Shown: positions 43,596 through 52,009 of the stretch, in pieces
Layout: every line of letters begins with the position of its first letter
Numbering within the stretch: position 1 is the stretch's first letter
From: Arcticibacter sp045629565
GTDB taxonomy: Bacteria; Bacteroidota; Bacteroidia; Sphingobacteriales; Sphingobacteriaceae
Direction of reading: 5' to 3'
DNA: 64,000 nt
Assembly (NCBI RefSeq): GCF_045629565.1
Contig: NZ_JAZQRL010000111.1
Coordinates: forward strand, 1-64,000
The notes under the pieces: model-generated
Databases searched by the model: none
The model's input: the letters and a program-made list of their open reading frames with translations, nothing else
Told to the model about the DNA's origin: nothing
Translations under genes and position numbers: made by a program

Positions 43596-45856
43596 CAGTT
43601 TATTAATTGAAACTTCCTCTCAAGCGATATTTTATCTGAACGCGTCCCCAGCATCAGGTTAAACTCACCCGGCTCAGCAGTCCAGTTCATTTGTTGATCA
43701 TAAAAAGCCAGTTTACTTTTATTGACAACGAATTGAAGCTTTTTACTTTCTCCTGGCTGAAGCATCACTTTCCTAAAATCCTTAAGCTCTTTCAGAGGGC
43801 GGGTTACGCTGGCAAACATATCCTGAAGATAAAGTTGCACAACCTCCTCACCTGCGTATTTACCAGTATTTTTAATCGTACAGCTTACCAGGATAGAGTC
43901 CGAAGCATTCATGCTGGTCTTATTTAATTCCAGGTTTGTCAGGGCAAATTGCGTATAGCTCAGTCCGTAACCGAAAGCATATCGGGGGGTATTGGGCAAA
44001 TCAAGATATATCGATCTGTACTTCCGGTCGTTCTCGTTCAGCGGAGGTCTCCCCGTATTCTTGTAACTATAAAACAAAGGAATCTGGCCTTCTGATCTCG
44101 GAAAAGTCATAGGCAGCTTGCCTGCAGGGTTATAGTCGCCAAACAGGACATTCGCCATCGCATGACCAGCCTCACTGCCCAACCACCAGGTATACATAAT
44201 AGCAGGTACATGATCGGAAGTCCAGTTAAAGATGAGCGGACGCCCGGCCATAATCAGAACCACCACCGGCTTTCCGGTAGCCTGGACCGCCTTAATCAGC
44301 TCCTCCTGAACACCCGGCAAGTTTATATTCGCCCGGCTGTTTCCTTCGCCACTCATATCAAATGTCTCTCCAACCGCCATTATCACTACATCTGAACGTT
44401 TGGCCGTCTCTATCGCTTCTGCAAAGCCGGCGCGCGAGGTGTCTCCGATCGCGCAGCCCTTCGCATATTCAATCTTTGACCTGGATCCTACCTTCTTCTG
44501 CAAACCTTCATAAAGAGAAACCAGATCATCATTATCCCACTTGACTGACCAGAAACCTTTCATGTCTTCTTTAGACTTGCCCAAAGGACCTATCACGGCG
44601 ATTTTTTTGGTGTTTTTTGAGAGCGGCAGTATCTGGCGTTCATTCTTCAGAAGGACGATACTCTTCTCCGCCATCTTTCTCGCAGCTTCTTTGTTTTTAG
44701 CGGAGTTTAAAACCTTTTTTTCGCGCGCCTCATTGCTGAACCGGTAGGGATCATCGAATAATCCCATCTCGAACTTTTTCGTCAGGATCCGACGTACTGC
44801 ATCATCAATAAGACTCACACTCACCTCCCCTTTTCTCACCAGGTCCGTTAAATGAGGGAGGTAGCTATGACTTTCCATATCCATATCACTACCAGCCAGC
44901 ATCGCCATACGTGCCGCTTCGCGATTGTCTTGAGCATAGCCATGTGGAACCATCTCCTTAATGGATCCCCAATCGCTTACAATAAATCCCGGAAATTTCC
45001 AGGAGCCTTTCAATATATCCCGCTGCAGATAACTACTTCCGGTAGCCGGAACACCGTTCAAATCATTAAAAGCATTCATAAATGTCGCTACTCCTGCATC
45101 CAGCGCAGCCTTGAACGGCGGAAGGTATACCTCATAAAGCATGCGCTCACTCATATCTACCGAATTATAGTCCCTTCCCGCCAACGCAGCACCGTAAGCG
45201 GCGAAGTGTTTAGCACAAGCCATAATCGCATCCAATGTTCCCAGTCCCTTTCCCTGAAAGCCCTTTACCCGGGCACTTGAAATAACTGAGCCCAGATAAG
45301 GATCCTCGCCCGCTCCTTCCATCACCCTGCCCCACCTTGGATCCCTGGAGATATCAATCATGGGTGCGAACGTCCAATGAATTCCCGCAGCCGAGGCTTC
45401 TTCAGCAGCAGTTCTCGCTGCTCCCTCAATTGCCGGAATATCCCAGCTTGCCGCCTCAGCCAGTGGTATAGGGAAGGTCACTCTGTAACCATGAACAACG
45501 TCAAGGCCAAATAACAGAGGGATTTTAAGGCGCGATTGCATAGCAAGAGCCTGTACATCGCGGGTATCCTTCGCTCCCCTGACATTGAGCATAGAACCAA
45601 CCCTGCCAGATTTTATATCCTCATATTTTGTGCTGTTTACGGTAACCGGACCGGTTGCCAGCCGGTCACCCGTATATTGATTCAATTGACCAACCTTTTC
45701 TTCGAGTGTCATTTTTGAGATCAATTCATTGACCTTATCATCGATAGTCATCGGAGATGGTACTCCTGTTTGACCGAACAGCTGTGAGTAACCCAGTACC
45801 AACGAAAGAGAAACCGGAATAATTAATTTAAACATGTATTTGAAATATGACTTCAT
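43595..45856 (-). CDS. GH3-family beta-glucosidase (BglX-like)
   Basis: 753 residues with a signal peptide (SQLFGQ). GH3 landmarks: MTLEEKVGQLNQYTGD, RDPRWGRVMEGAGEDPYLG, CAKHFAAYGAALAGRDYN and the nucleophile in FPGFIVSDWGSI. The alpha/beta sandwich carries the acid/base region (VGETFDMSGEGNSRANINLPG), and a fibronectin-III-like C-terminal domain ends the protein (YAGEEVVQLYLQD). The likely role is periplasmic release of beta-linked glucose or xylose from oligosaccharides. It is the first enzyme gene after the surface genes, downstream of a GC-rich hairpin. Confidence 0.92.
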   Translation of the reverse strand: MKSYFKYMFKLIIPVSLSLVLGYSQLFGQTGVPSPMTIDDKVNELISKMTLEEKVGQLNQYTGDRLATGPVTVNSTKYEDIKSGRVGSMLNVRGAKDTRDVQALAMQSRLKIPLLFGLDVVHGYRVTFPIPLAEAASWDIPAIEGAARTAAEEASAAGIHWTFAPMIDISRDPRWGRVMEGAGEDPYLGSVISSARVKGFQGKGLGTLDAIMACAKHFAAYGAALAGRDYNSVDMSERMLYEVYLPPFKAALDAGVATFMNAFNDLNGVPATGSSYLQRDILKGSWKFPGFIVSDWGSIKEMVPHGYAQDNREAARMAMLAGSDMDMESHSYLPHLTDLVRKGEVSVSLIDDAVRRILTKKFEMGLFDDPYRFSNEAREKKVLNSAKNKEAARKMAEKSIVLLKNERQILPLSKNTKKIAVIGPLGKSKEDMKGFWSVKWDNDDLVSLYEGLQKKVGSRSKIEYAKGCAIGDTSRAGFAEAIETAKRSDVVIMAVGETFDMSGEGNSRANINLPGVQEELIKAVQATGKPVVVLIMAGRPLIFNWTSDHVPAIMYTWWLGSEAGHAMANVLFGDYNPAGKLPMTFPRSEGQIPLFYSYKNTGRPPLNENDRKYRSIYLDLPNTPRYAFGYGLSYTQFALTNLELNKTSMNASDSILVSCTIKNTGKYAGEEVVQLYLQDMFASVTRPLKELKDFRKVMLQPGESKKLQFVVNKSKLAFYDQQMNWTAEPGEFNLMLGTRSDKISLERKFQLIN

Positions 45857-45859
45857 ATA

Positions 45860-45881
45860 CCATCGCCGGTGCGGGCGATGG
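45860..45881 (-). promoter_or_regulatory. Hairpin between surface-protein genes and enzyme genes of the second locus
   Basis: CCATCGCC at 45860-45867 pairs with GGCGATGG at 45874-45881 around a 6-base loop. It lies in the 60-base gap before the GH3 gene, the same position in the operon as the hairpin at 27007-27046 in the starch locus. There is no T run, so an mRNA stability role is more likely than full termination. Confidence 0.55.
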
Positions 45882-45916
45882 CATACTATTAACTGATGAA
45901 CTTTGACACTTTCTGG

Positions 45917-46735
45917 TTAATATCTCCAGGGGTACACGGTTGCAGAACATACATGAACAGTACCATTCAAGGCGATAATTCCGGCTGTAGAAACATTCGT
46001 TTGATCATTGACCTGTAAGGGCGAATAGTCGCTATTCAGAATTTTCATGTTAATCTTGCCTTCCGGATCAAAACCATTTCCCCCTGCCTCATAATTGTAC
46101 GTAAAGACCCTGGCACCACTGGGGTTCAGATTCGGACTAGTGGCAGCCACCGCATATCCTAACCGGGATTCCTTTGTGGCGACAGATCCTGCCGGCAACA
46201 GGGTTTGAAAGCTTGTATTTTCCAAAAGGGCATTTGAAAATCCAAATTCCCCCTGAAAGATCAGGTAGAGGAAATAGTTCCGCACAGTTTCCTTGCTGTA
46301 GTCGCTCCACTTATTAGCAGGCCGGCTTACCGGCGTCACGCCATCGGTAGCAAACCGTATGCTTCCGTCGGCGTTTTTCTCAATCACCGGAAAGTCAAAC
46401 CACATACCAGCCGTAATAACTCCCGTTGTCGCATTTCTGACTCGTATCGCATTATTGCTCAACAGAATAAAGGATCTTCCGCTTTGTTCATACTCGGTAA
46501 GATCCATCTCGGCGTATTCGAGCCCCAACTGCATCCACTTGAAAATGGTATCATTGGCGACAAGGGGATTTTTGCCTCTCTCTTCCAGATACTGGCGGGC
46601 AGTTTTATCAATATGAGGATCAAGAACGGATTTCTCGTACGGATAATCCTCCTGGAGATCCAGTCCGAACATCGAACAACCGCTCAAAAAACTGCTTAGG
46701 AACAGTCCTGATAGTAATATATAAATTCGTTTCAT
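45917..46735 (-). CDS. Fasciclin-like surface lipoprotein of the second locus
   Basis: 272 residues. Lipobox FLSGC (Cys20). The opening DLQEDYPYEKSVLDPHIDKTARQYLEERGK and the closing AGIIALNGTVHVCSATVYPW resemble fasciclin (FAS1)-like lipoproteins found beside SusC/SusD pairs; the match is to general pattern only, and the central 150 residues are divergent. Position directly after susD, where SusE/F-type surface glycan-binding proteins usually stand, suggests it binds the glycan or helps assemble the surface complex. It could also be a distinct, unnamed family. Confidence 0.6.
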   Translation of the reverse strand: MKRIYILLSGLFLSSFLSGCSMFGLDLQEDYPYEKSVLDPHIDKTARQYLEERGKNPLVANDTIFKWMQLGLEYAEMDLTEYEQSGRSFILLSNNAIRVRNATTGVITAGMWFDFPVIEKNADGSIRFATDGVTPVSRPANKWSDYSKETVRNYFLYLIFQGEFGFSNALLENTSFQTLLPAGSVATKESRLGYAVAATSPNLNPSGARVFTYNYEAGGNGFDPEGKINMKILNSDYSPLQVNDQTNVSTAGIIALNGTVHVCSATVYPWRY

Positions 46736-46790
46736 CTGATCGTTTTTAAGATGATATACTTTCTTGATTTAAGCTTCCTGTACGAAGTGC

Positions 46791-48419
46791 TTACTGCCCT
46801 CCATACGGTTCGTTCTGCACAAGCAGACTGTTCGCATACATGACGTTCGTGCTGAATGGCCAGTAGTATTTCCGTTTATCACTACCCCACCCGGTAGCTG
46901 CATTGCCAGCAGCTGTCTGACGGGCTATCAGGATAGGATCCATGACGTCCTTCACTTTGTCCGTACGCACCAGATCAAACCATCTTACACCCTCACCGAT
47001 AAGCTCAAACTGTCTTTCCTTCAATATTTCGTTCTCCAGCTCATTTGCTCCCGCAAATTGCCCAGCGTTAACCAACGGAACTCCCGCACGACCTTTTATC
47101 AAGTTCAGATACTTTACTGCATTATCCCTGTCACCTATCTTGTTCAGCGCTTCGGCATACAACAGGTACATGCCGCTTAAACGGTACAAGGGAATGTAAA
47201 CGTTCGTCTGCTCATTGCCAGGTAAATTGCTCGTATATAAAGTCGGCACAAACGTATAACCCGCCGTTGCCGTTGCCGCAGTAAATGTGCCGGCGTAGAA
47301 CTTCCAGAAGCTCCGGTCGCGGATAGGTTGATTCGTTGCAGACGTGATGTTATAGGTCTGCCTCACTCTCAAATCTGTCGTCGCAGTGGTCGTCCCATAT
47401 ACCGCTGTAGACCTCTGGGGCCACTCGGTCCACAATGGATCAGCCATACGTATCTGAGGCTCATTCATTGTCCTGGATACACCCGCCATACATGCACATC
47501 CGTTCGCTACATAATCCCAGTGGATACTGAAGATGCTTTCAACACTTGAAGCCGGACTCACAAACTGCGTATTCCAGGTCGTTCCCGATTGCAAGTCACC
47601 TAAAGCGCCGCCTGCACCCGTTGCCAGCGCACCAGAAGCATTGTACACTTTTCCTGTAGGCGCCTTTGCGGCGAACAAACGTTTGAACCACACAATAGCG
47701 TTATCGTAATCGTGTTTCCACATGTAGATATCTGCCATAATCGAACAGATAGCGCCTTCGCCAAGATACCAAACGGTTGGAGTCTGGTTTTTTGTAGTCA
47801 GCTGATAGGCAAGTTCCAGATCCGCTATTGCCAGCGCCAGGATCTTCTCCTGAGGTTCTTTAGCTGCTTCCGGCTGATCATTAATACTGAGATAGGGCTC
47901 TGTCCGGATAGGCGCATCTCCCCAAACCCGGGCAATCCAAAAATAGCAAAGCGCCCGCATCGCATGCGCCTGGGCAGTATAACTTGCTTCCAGAGCAGGA
48001 GTCAACGCAATGGGTGAACCGGGAGCCGCAAAGTTCTTAATCTCCGGAAGTTTTTTAATCAGCAGGTTTGCCCGCCCGATAGTACTGTACAACGACGAAT
48101 AATCCGCATAAGAGTTGTTCGCTGTCAAACCGTTAAATTCGATCTCATTGGTGGCATTAACGGAATATGAAAGCCTTCTTTCCCAATTGTCAGACCGCGC
48201 CTCTCCCCACCAGGTAATTCGGTTATTGTACTGCCCTTCTCCAATCATGGTAGACTGAAATTCGCCATACATTCCCGCGAGCGCTGCTTCTGCATCCAGC
48301 CTGCTTTTGAAAAAAGCTTCCAGCGTGCCCTCTGAAACCGGTTGCTCATCGATCGACTTCGCACAACTCACTAAAATCATCAGCAAGCTCAAAATATAGA
48401 TATGAAATCTCTTGTTCAT
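46791..48419 (-). CDS. SusD/RagB-family glycan-binding lipoprotein (second locus)
   Basis: 542 residues. Lipobox ILVSC (Cys19). SusD helical repeats are visible (AQAHAMRALCYFWIARVWGDAPIRTEPY, AIADLELAYQL, DIYMWKHDYDNAIVWFKRLF), and the C-terminal RagB/SusD part reads YIPLYRLSGMYLLYAEALNKIGDRDNAV and KERQFELIGEGVRWFDLVRTDKV. It is the substrate-binding partner of the adjacent SusC, whose gene ends 12 bases upstream. Confidence 0.93.
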   Translation of the reverse strand: MNKRFHIYILSLLMILVSCAKSIDEQPVSEGTLEAFFKSRLDAEAALAGMYGEFQSTMIGEGQYNNRITWWGEARSDNWERRLSYSVNATNEIEFNGLTANNSYADYSSLYSTIGRANLLIKKLPEIKNFAAPGSPIALTPALEASYTAQAHAMRALCYFWIARVWGDAPIRTEPYLSINDQPEAAKEPQEKILALAIADLELAYQLTTKNQTPTVWYLGEGAICSIMADIYMWKHDYDNAIVWFKRLFAAKAPTGKVYNASGALATGAGGALGDLQSGTTWNTQFVSPASSVESIFSIHWDYVANGCACMAGVSRTMNEPQIRMADPLWTEWPQRSTAVYGTTTATTDLRVRQTYNITSATNQPIRDRSFWKFYAGTFTAATATAGYTFVPTLYTSNLPGNEQTNVYIPLYRLSGMYLLYAEALNKIGDRDNAVKYLNLIKGRAGVPLVNAGQFAGANELENEILKERQFELIGEGVRWFDLVRTDKVKDVMDPILIARQTAAGNAATGWGSDKRKYYWPFSTNVMYANSLLVQNEPYGGQ

Positions 48420-48431
48420 GTTTCTTTCCTT

Positions 48432-51400
48432 TTAAAAACCTACCGTTATACCAAAACCTAGTTCCCTGCGCTTCGGATATTTCCCATTGTCCTCTCCCGG
48501 CGTTAGTCCCGATGACGAAGTAAACTCCGGATCGTATCCTGAATAATTGGTGTAAGTGAGCAGGTTAACACCGTAAACGTAAGCCGCAATGTTCCTGGCT
48601 AATGCCTTTCTCGCGAGGTCCGGACTAAACCGATAGGTCAGACGGGCGTTGGACAGCCTAACGAATGTTGCATCCTCCAGGAAGTAGCTGTTACCTCCAC
48701 TTCTCTGACTACCTCTGGTATCTTTGTCCGGATAAAAAGGAAATGTCGATACATCACCCTGCTTGGTCCATGCACCATAAATGGCCTCAGGCAGCGAGGG
48801 GTTTCCATTATTGGCAAAATTGGTCAGGTTCTGTTTGAATTGATTATACACCTTTCCACCGATCGTCGAATTAATGATAAAGGAAAAGGAAACGCGCTTA
48901 TAGGTGAAATTATTGACGAAACCTAAGTAAGCATCTGCCTGCGCATTTCCGATAACGTGGCGATCGTTGTCATTGATTACCCCGTTATTATCAATATCCT
49001 GCCATTCGGTATCACCGCCCAAGAGCACGTTTCCGTTATGGTCGCGCTTTTTAACAATTTCACCACCGTATACCTGGCCATCAAGTTCATAATGATCCGC
49101 TACAGACGTACCGGTACGGCCTAAACCTCCACTCACGGTAATCCCTACCGGAGTCAGCTTTCTCCCGTCAGGCGTATAAGCATTCGATACATCATACTGA
49201 TAGATTCCAAGGTTCTGCCATCCATAAAAATCACCTATTCTGCTTCCTTCGGCAATCAGATAGCGCGCATTCCCCCCGCTTACTCCTCCTGAACCCGTCG
49301 CAATAAACGACTCACCATTGTAGAGCCTGGTAATTTTGCCCCGTTCGAAAGTCAGGTTCGCATTAACCGTCCAGTTGAAGTTCTGCGAAACGACCGGATT
49401 GCCCGTGAGAACCAGCTCCAATCCCTTATTTTCAATATTGCCCACATTCACCTTAATGGAGCTGTATCCCGTCTCTCTCGGCATCTGGCGATCGTAAAGC
49501 AGATCCTCGGTTGTCCTCACATAGGCGTCAACGATGAAGCCAAGGCGCCCCTTAAGAAAACTCAAGTCCAGGCCCAGATTTTTGGTAACCGTCGATTCCC
49601 ATTTAAGTGTCGAGTTACTGAAACTTCCGGTGGGCGATATCCCGGATATACCGTTATAGCTGTTTCCTCCAATTTCCACCCGGTTAATAGACTCATAATC
49701 CCCGATCGGATCATTTCCGCCGCTACCGTAGCTGAACCTTAACTTACCGTCATCCAGCACTTTCTTAGTCCATGAAAGGAACTTCTCGTCGGTGAAACGC
49801 CATCCCACAGATCCTGCAGGAAAGCCTCCTGAACGATTGTCTTTTCCAAAACGCGATGACGCATCATTTCTGTAAACACCCTGTAGTAAGTATTTGCCTT
49901 TATAGCTGTAACCTATGCGTCCGAAGTAAGAGGCCGTAGAAAACGCTCCCGCTCCCACACGCTGCTGAGAGAGATTGGTCATGTTACTACCCGTTATGGT
50001 AGTGACGTTCTCTAAAACGAAGTTGGTGCCGGTCAGGTAAACATTATCATAACGCAAGCGGTCACGGGTAATACCCGCTGTAGCGGTAAAAGCATGATGC
50101 TCATTGAGCGTCTTGTTGTAATTCATGTAGGCCTGTGCCTCGTAATAGAACCGTTTGTTAAACTGGTTCACGGCCGAATTCGTGGTACCGGTCTGCGTGG
50201 AGATATATCTCGGCGTAAACTGCACTCGCTGCCCGTCATCGAGCTGGGCGTTTAATGCCGCCGTAAACTTGAGGTTGTCCAGAATATCATAGTTAACGGT
50301 GTTGACAAACTGAATTCTGTAGTCTTCTCTTGTATTCGTTTCCTGAAGAGCATAGGCCACCGGATTCCGCTTGTTATTGATGTAGCTGGTCAGACTACCG
50401 TCAGGGTAATAGATGAGGTAACTGGTAGGCCTGTCAAACACGGGCCGGATGGAGTTATTCACATTCGCCATATTTCCGGTCTGCCTGTACACCGATAGGT
50501 TGGTCGAATATTTTAGTTTTTTCAGAGCCTGATAATCGACGTTTACCCTTGACTGAATGCGTTTACTGTTGCTGTTTAGCGCGATCCCCTTATCATCAAG
50601 ATAGTTAACGCTACCGGCATAGGTCAGATTTTTGCCGCCGCCGCTGACGGAGAATCTCAAATCGTGTTTTTGCCCCAGATTACCCAACAACAGGTCCTGC
50701 AGGTCATTCGCCGAATTCAAGCTTGGATTCAATGAATCTGTTAAAACACCCAATTGCCCCTGCAGCTGCCTGTAGTAACGAATATCTACGGGGTTAGACT
50801 GCTGAATTTCATGTGCAATCTTACCCATAGTGTATACGTACTGCACATCCAGTCTGGGTTTACCTTCGACTCCCCGCTTCGTACTAATCAGGATGACGCC
50901 ATTAGCCGCCCGGGATCCGTAAATCGACGCGGAGGCTGCATCTTTTAGTATCTCAAAACTTTGAATGTCACTTGGATTAATGGCGCTGATACTTTGTGTA
51001 ATGACACCATCAACGACGTACAAGGGACTGGTTCCGTTGCCTTCTGATGAAAAAGTAGAAGGACCGCGAATGGTGATAGAGCCTTCAGCACCTGGTTCAC
51101 CGTTATCGTTCATTACCATAACCCCTGCGGCCTGACCTTGCAGCGCATCGAATATATTCAAGGGTTGCCTGTCTTCAATCTGTGCTGCCGTAACGGTTGA
51201 TGTAGCACTTGTCAGGTCCCTCTTCTTAACTGTCCCGCCATAACCGGTCTGCACAACCACAACTTCATTGAGCGTATTGATATTCTCACTTAGTTTAACC
51301 TCCACTTGCAACCGCCCTTTGAGCGGCTCCTCATGCGGATTGAACCCAACATAAGAAAAGACAAGGATGGCGTCCTTCTCAGCTACCTTTAAACTAAATT

Positions 51401-51629
51401 TTCCATCGGTATTACTGCTAACACCTGCGGTTGTACCTTTTACCCGGATACTTACACCTGGCAAAGGTTCCCCTTTGATATCTGTAACTAAGCCCGTCAC
51501 GTTTATCTGTGCATATACAGGCGACAGGTAAATACTCAACAGGAGCAAGTACAGCAATTTTTTCAAGCAAGGAAGGTATCCACTACGACTGGCGGCTTCC
51601 CTTTCTTTAGAATGGTATAGTTTACCCAT
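48432..51629 (-). CDS. SusC/RagA-family TonB-dependent transporter (second locus)
   Basis: 1065 residues. A long charged N-terminus precedes the hydrophobic signal (LLYLLLLSIYLSPVYAQ). Carboxypeptidase-D-like domain (INVTGLVTDIKGEPLPGVSI), plug (QPLNIFDALQGQAAGVMVMND, SITIRGPSTFS, PLYVVDGVI) and 22-strand barrel ending LGFGITVGF. There is no STN domain, so it is not expected to signal through an anti-sigma factor. It is first in a ten-gene reverse operon and has a good promoter at 51804-51840. It should import uronate-containing oligosaccharides. Confidence 0.93.
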   Translation of the reverse strand: MGKLYHSKEREAASRSGYLPCLKKLLYLLLLSIYLSPVYAQINVTGLVTDIKGEPLPGVSIRVKGTTAGVSSNTDGKFSLKVAEKDAILVFSYVGFNPHEEPLKGRLQVEVKLSENINTLNEVVVVQTGYGGTVKKRDLTSATSTVTAAQIEDRQPLNIFDALQGQAAGVMVMNDNGEPGAEGSITIRGPSTFSSEGNGTSPLYVVDGVITQSISAINPSDIQSFEILKDAASASIYGSRAANGVILISTKRGVEGKPRLDVQYVYTMGKIAHEIQQSNPVDIRYYRQLQGQLGVLTDSLNPSLNSANDLQDLLLGNLGQKHDLRFSVSGGGKNLTYAGSVNYLDDKGIALNSNSKRIQSRVNVDYQALKKLKYSTNLSVYRQTGNMANVNNSIRPVFDRPTSYLIYYPDGSLTSYINNKRNPVAYALQETNTREDYRIQFVNTVNYDILDNLKFTAALNAQLDDGQRVQFTPRYISTQTGTTNSAVNQFNKRFYYEAQAYMNYNKTLNEHHAFTATAGITRDRLRYDNVYLTGTNFVLENVTTITGSNMTNLSQQRVGAGAFSTASYFGRIGYSYKGKYLLQGVYRNDASSRFGKDNRSGGFPAGSVGWRFTDEKFLSWTKKVLDDGKLRFSYGSGGNDPIGDYESINRVEIGGNSYNGISGISPTGSFSNSTLKWESTVTKNLGLDLSFLKGRLGFIVDAYVRTTEDLLYDRQMPRETGYSSIKVNVGNIENKGLELVLTGNPVVSQNFNWTVNANLTFERGKITRLYNGESFIATGSGGVSGGNARYLIAEGSRIGDFYGWQNLGIYQYDVSNAYTPDGRKLTPVGITVSGGLGRTGTSVADHYELDGQVYGGEIVKKRDHNGNVLLGGDTEWQDIDNNGVINDNDRHVIGNAQADAYLGFVNNFTYKRVSFSFIINSTIGGKVYNQFKQNLTNFANNGNPSLPEAIYGAWTKQGDVSTFPFYPDKDTRGSQRSGGNSYFLEDATFVRLSNARLTYRFSPDLARKALARNIAAYVYGVNLLTYTNYSGYDPEFTSSSGLTPGEDNGKYPKRRELGFGITVGF

Positions 51630-51803
51630 AAAACATAATTGGCTTTTGACTATTAAGCGCCCAACACGTGATGGGTCTCATAATCGATTCAATACTGGTG
51701 TTGGTTAGTTCAATTCGGCCCCCGTAAACCTGGTTTCAAAGGCGTAATAAAAATGGTTTGGATTTTTAAGTCGGCATTTTGATTAAGTACTAATTGGTAT
51801 GGC

Positions 51804-51840
51804 CAAATGTAAACGAATATTGGGGACAAAAACAACAAAA
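51804..51840 (-). promoter_or_regulatory. Promoter of the second susC
   Basis: On the reverse strand TACATTTG (complement at 51804-51811) is an exact TAnnTTTG -7 box. A TTTTGTTG stretch (complement at 51833-51840) gives a TTG or TTTG -33 element 21 bases upstream. The leader to the start at 51629 would be about 165 bases. Confidence 0.65.
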
Positions 51841-51879
51841 AAAGCACATAATCAACTGTTAATTAGATAGTTATATATT

Positions 51880-51894
51880 TCATGATACACCTAA
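51880..51894 (-). promoter_or_regulatory. Half-site matching the 24-bp palindrome
   Basis: TCATGATACAC followed by C/T and TAA; 14 of 15 bases equal 51969-51983, the right half of the palindrome. It lies about 40 bp upstream of the -33 element of the susC promoter, an activator-like position. Confidence 0.6.
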
Positions 51895-51959
51895 TTGCAA
51901 TCTTCGCTTTTTCCTATTTGGCTGGTAATAAGCTACAAAGAGAGAAATATCACGTTTAC

Positions 51960-51983
51960 TTAAGCGTATCATGATACACTTAA
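51960..51983. promoter_or_regulatory. Near-perfect 24-bp palindrome, candidate operator
   Basis: Eleven of twelve base pairs match around a perfect core GTATCATGATAC (51966-51977), bordered by TTAAG on one side and CTTAA on the other. It lies about 120 bp upstream of the susC -33 element and 27 bp after the regulator gene stop. There is no T run and AT-rich arms, so it reads as a protein-binding site and not a terminator. Confidence 0.7.
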
Positions 51984-52009
51984 ATAGCATTAAAATAACG
52001 TGTTATTTT

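Larger units (their letters stand above)
51630..52009. promoter_or_regulatory. Control region of the second glycan locus
   Basis: This 380-base gap separates the 3' end of the membrane regulator gene from susC. It contains the susC promoter, a 24-bp near-perfect palindrome and a separate half-site, all listed individually. No RNA gene or protein frame is supported here. Confidence 0.7.
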
